From: Beta vulgaris subsp. vulgaris
Lineage: Eukaryota; Streptophyta; Magnoliopsida; Caryophyllales; Amaranthaceae
DNA length: 64,000 nt
NCBI RefSeq assembly: GCF_026745355.1
Contig: NC_079206.1
Coordinates: forward strand, 21,445,399-21,509,398
Direction of reading: 5' to 3'
The notes beneath the pieces were generated by a model, which was not told the origin of the DNA, searched no databases, and saw only the letters and a list, made by a program, of their open reading frames with translations. A program made the translations under genes and the position numbers. The stretch's first letter is position 1; the number at the start of each line of letters is the position of its first letter. This document shows, piece by piece, positions 60,871 through 64,000 of the stretch.

Positions 60871-61429
60871 TAAAAATTAAGTGATTGTTCCTATGTCAAT
60901 TCCCCCATGTTTGAATCAATTTGAGTGACTTTGTGTGCTAAAAATAATTGTGTTTAATTGCCTAAGACCATTGCAAATTGGAATGTTGCAAAACATAACC
61001 ATGAAGTCAAAGAAATAAAACAACTCACAAATGTCACATAATACTCCCCTTACTGTTCCTAAGGTCAAGAAACATGCATATATGAAGGAATTGATATGTA
61101 GCATTAGTTGTTCCTATAGCACAAGTTCCTTAGCATTTATTTTCTTTCAAAAATTAAAATTCATAAAAATCCGAAAAATCCGAAAAATCCCAAAAATAAG
61201 GGGAACCAGTTTAATTAAATCTTGGTTCTTTTATCTTTTCGTTTTCTTCTTTTATTTTTATTTATTTTTGCTTTATTTCTTTCCCGCGTGTCATAATTAC
61301 TATTACATGCAAAACTTCCTTCTTAATTCATCTAAGAAACCGTGTTCCTCTCAAACGCTTCATCTTCACCAATCCGAAACCTCATCACACCTTTGATACT
61401 CCATAAAAACCTCCAAACCTTCATAAATC
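60871..61429. other. SIRE-type spacer after pol
   Basis: Non-coding leader-like DNA between the end of RNase H and the 3' ORF. CCGAAAAATCCGAAAAATCCCAAAAAT near 61170 is a short internal repeat. Confidence 0.5.
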
Positions 61430-63203
61430 ATGGCAAAAACTTCAAGAAACTACCTTTTCCAACACCAAAAACAACCGACACTTCAAAAATGGAAATTTCT
61501 TCATCTCCAACAAAACCCTTGAAACCGACATAATTCAAGAAAACCCCATAGAGGAACAGCAATTAGAATCTCCTAGAAGGAGCATGGAGAAGAAATTGAT
61601 TGGGGAAGAGATGAAGAAGAAACCCCGGAACAATCTCAGGGGGAAGAAGAAGAAACTGCACTGCTTCCTGTTCCTTCCAAAGGAACTGTTTCTTCGTCTT
61701 CCAAGAAAAGGGTCGAACGAAGTGAATCTAGGTATGTTTGGGTTTTGCGTCGATTTAGAATGGGCAATAAAATTGAATTTCTAGAATTAACCTCCATTCT
61801 AAAGGAACAAGGCATGGAATTCTTGTTTGAATTCGCCTTTAATAATGCTCTTGTTCCTCTAGCTATGGATGAGTTTTGTGCAAATTTGTTAATACTAATG
61901 GAACTTGCACAACTGAAGTTAGAGGAAGAAAATAAGGTTTAATCAAGCAACTTTAAGCAAAGTATGGGAAGTTCCTTGCAAAGGAACTGATTTGTATTTT
62001 AAAAGGAAAGGAACTGTTTCCTTTCCGAATTTTCCTCAAGACAAAATCTTAGAATATTTTGGAGGAACAGCTGGCCAAAACAAAACTTAACCATAACCTA
62101 CTCTCTCCCCTTCACAAAGTCTGTTTAACTTGGTTTGGAGAGCACTCATTCCTCGAACTGAAAAGAGGAATGAAGTGGGTCTCTTGGATATGTGTTACAT
62201 GTTTTGCTTGGACCACCACATACAAATCAATTTCCCTTCCCTCTTCATTCAATATAACCCACTATTGAGAACATTGTGTATTGGGTACGGTGCCTTGATA
62301 ACTTCTTACTTCATCATTTGAAGTAAGACTTACGGTTGGACCACCATAGGAGTCAAACAAGGGAACATCTTGAATGAGAAGACCCTAAATGGACTTGGCT
62401 TGTCTGTCCAAGAAGGTGTTCTCATTCAAGGAAGAATGGCTTCCAGTTCCTCAGGAAAAAGAAAACTCCCAAACTGGACTTAGAAGAGTAATGATGTAAT
62501 CTTGGATAACCTGTTCCTAACCGGAGGAACCAAACCTAAGAGGCGCAAACACATTGCCACTAAGCCTAAACCCTCTGTTCCTTGAGAGTGAGAAAGAGCA
62601 CTCGTGAAAAATTGCTCCTGTTCCTGTTCCTTCCAACGAGGACTCTCCTTAGTCCTTTCGGATAATGAGGAACAGGTACCCTCACTCTCAAGGAACCTAC
62701 TCCCACCATCTCCCAAACTCTCTGTTCCTTTCACAAAATACCCTCCATTTCACCTTCGTCCTTCTCTGTTCCTTCAGTTTTGAGCAGTTGAAGGATGAAA
62801 TAAAAGGCCAAATCCTTTTGCTTCCACCTCCACAACTCTTCCACCCACACCACCATTTCTTCCTCCCATTTATCACCCTTCACCTTCTGTTTCCATTCCT
62901 GGAACAGATGAGCCTTCCACTCAAACCTCCCAGTTCCTTCACAACATCCCCATCTGCCTCTAGTTCCAAGGGTAAGGAACAGGAAATCCGGATGAACATA
63001 ACTGGGTTAATGAAGTCTGCCTTCCTGCACAACATATGATAAAATTTTACAATCATCTTCATTGGACTTTGGATGCCAAAACTGATACTATGATAAGTCT
63101 TATGAAGAATTGAGTGATACCGTGGTTGCGCAGCAAAAGAAGATGGACCTATGGCTCGCTTGGAGGAGCTGAAGGAACAGGTTGAACTAATCATGGGGTG
63201 GTG
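61430..63203 (+). pseudogene. SIRE-type 3' ORF, plant-transposon-protein-like domain
   Basis: An ATG at 61430 gives MAKTSRNY, followed by Pro/Ser/Lys-rich DNA with many frame breaks. A recognisable core comes next: EFAFNNALVPLAMDEFCANL (about 61830-61890), then LSPLHKV, then WRALIPRTEKRNEVGLLDMC and INFPSLFIQY, ending GYGALITSYF (62320). This pattern is like the domain widely annotated in plants as putative plant transposon protein. The distal part (to 63203) is Pro/Ser-rich and ends in a short helical segment. Sireviruses carry an envelope-like or unknown ORF here. I see no clear signal peptide or membrane segment. No function is assigned. Confidence 0.5.
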
Positions 63204-63815
63204 ATGAAAAATTGGAGGATGTGGTTGAAGAAGAAGTTGTAGAGGAACACCATTCCCCTTCCCTTTCTTAGTTTTTTTTGTTTTGTTGTTCCTGTTTCTT
63301 TCATCAAGGAACACAACTTTTGTTTCTTCCTTTTTCTTTTCTTTCTTTGTTTTGTTATGGAACAAGTGCTATATAATCAATGACTTTTGCTATATTGTCT
63401 ATGTTTCTAAATGTTTTGCATAATTTCTTCCTTGGAATGGCTAGTATTATGTGATTGATGTTTGAGCAAGTTTACTCTTTGATTTTCTAACTTAACCACT
63501 AATGGTGCTTGCATATTGGTCTTAAGGTGTTAAATCAATTCATCAATTCATGCAGAGTCTATTCTTTTTGAGGATGACAAAGGGGGAAAAGGATTTAAGG
63601 AACAAACTGTACATAAACTTAAAAAATGAAATTAAAAAAAATTAAAAATTGGATAAGGTAAATGAAAAATCAAAAATAGGTTAAGGTAAATGAAAAATCA
63701 AAACTTCAGTTACTACATAATTGTGTTTTATTTTTCATTTTCTTCTTTATGTTTTTATTTCATTCACTTATATTATTTGTTATTTTCCTTAGTTTGTACC
63801 TTTGTTGTCATCATC
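63204..63815. other. non-coding DNA between the 3' ORF and the polypurine tract
   Basis: T-rich then A-rich DNA. It holds a short direct repeat AGGTAAATGAAAAATCAAAA at about 63657 and 63684. No gene. Confidence 0.5.
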
Positions 63816-63828
63816 AAAAAGGGGGAAA
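63816..63828 (+). promoter_or_regulatory. polypurine tract
   Basis: AAAAAGGGGGAAA immediately before the 3' LTR start TGTTGAACCC, the primer for plus-strand DNA synthesis in LTR retrotransposons. Confidence 0.88.
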
Positions 63829-63829
63829 T

Positions 63830-64000
63830 TGTTGAACCCTAGTTTTGATAATGACAAAGAAACAAAGGAACAAACTAAGTAGTGAACTAATGAATTATTT
63901 AAGTGTATGGTGTTCTAAGGTATCAATGCAAGGAACTGGGAGAATACGAAGTCAATGAAGAAGTCAAGAGAGGATTTCAAAGGCTAAGTAAAGAAGTTTC
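63830..64000 (+). repeat. 3' LTR, first 171 bp
   Basis: Begins TGTTGAACCCTAG and matches the start of the 5' LTR with one single-base indel. The rest lies beyond the window. Confidence 0.92.

Larger units (their letters stand above)
54432..64000 (+). mobile_element. SIRE/Maximus-type Ty1-copia retrotransposon, 3' end outside window
   Basis: Order on plus: 5' LTR (54432-55781), primer site, gag with two CCHC knuckles, protease, integrase, RT, RNase H, a long 3' ORF, polypurine tract, and the start of the 3' LTR (63830). The size (at least 9.57 kb), the large LTR, the extra ORF after pol and the AAAAAGGGGGAAA tract next to TGTTGAACCC fit the Sirevirus (SIRE/Maximus) lineage of copia. It inserted into copia copy 2. 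Coding frames carry many frameshifts and stops, although the LTRs are nearly identical over the visible overlap. Confidence 0.9.

Overview
This is a nuclear window from a flowering plant, most likely a eudicot. It is AT-rich, has spliceosomal introns with GT-AG borders, a nodulin-like/MFS transporter gene, and dense nested plant transposons (CACTA, hAT, Stowaway, Helitron, SINE, Ty3-gypsy Tat and Athila, Ty1-copia including a SIRE/Maximus-type element). Caryophyllales is a weak guess from the style of the short repeats (TTCAG and AATAAGGTC arrays); the sequence does not settle it. Only two loci look like ordinary host genes. Nearly everything else is mobile DNA in various states of decay.

Layout. 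1-6.57 kb is intergenic AT-rich DNA with minisatellites and a short hAT remnant (2848-3713) sitting inside a (TA)n tract. From about 6.86 to 14.1 kb lies a CACTA (En/Spm) transposon in minus orientation. It has CGACGG-rich subterminal DNA, a nested hAT MITE (7250-7529), a TNP1-like gene (10248-7963) whose last intron is filled by a 170-bp tandem repeat, and a decayed TNP2 transposase (14063-10203). From 14.84 to 26.6 kb are parts of two Tat-lineage gypsy elements in opposite orientation. Each is represented by its antisense accessory gene with a TATA box and introns (15043-20091 on plus, 25499-22995 on minus). A minus-strand RNase H/integrase fragment lies between them and a plus-strand LTR at the right.

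27.3-30.6 kb carries a four-exon host gene for a 195-residue coiled-coil protein I do not recognise. It is followed by a complete tRNA-derived SINE with a 20-bp target duplication (31205-31415). 31.4-37.8 kb is mostly featureless apart from a copia remnant and small repeats. 37.87-41.7 kb holds an inverted pair of accessory-gene fragments of the Tat type and the 3' part of an Athila element. The one long intact gene, an intronless NFD4-like transporter, is at 42810-44606.

45.4-54.4 kb contains a Helitron 3' end, nested Stowaway MITEs, two same-strand copies of an old copia pol fragment, a gypsy LTR/leader remnant and a 1.4-kb CACTA-type non-autonomous element. From 54432 to beyond the window end is a SIRE/Maximus-type copia element. 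It has a complete 5' LTR (1350 bp), tRNA-iMet primer site, gag, protease, integrase, RT, RNase H, a decayed 3' ORF, polypurine tract and the first 171 bp of the 3' LTR. The LTRs differ by one indel over the visible overlap, so it inserted recently, yet its reading frames are interrupted many times. The whole element is strikingly enriched in the pentamer GGAAC/GTTCC.

I found no convincing new defence or host system. The most unusual signals are the GGAAC enrichment, the pair of promoter-bearing accessory genes with conserved introns, the intronic satellite in the CACTA gene, and the unrecognised four-exon gene.
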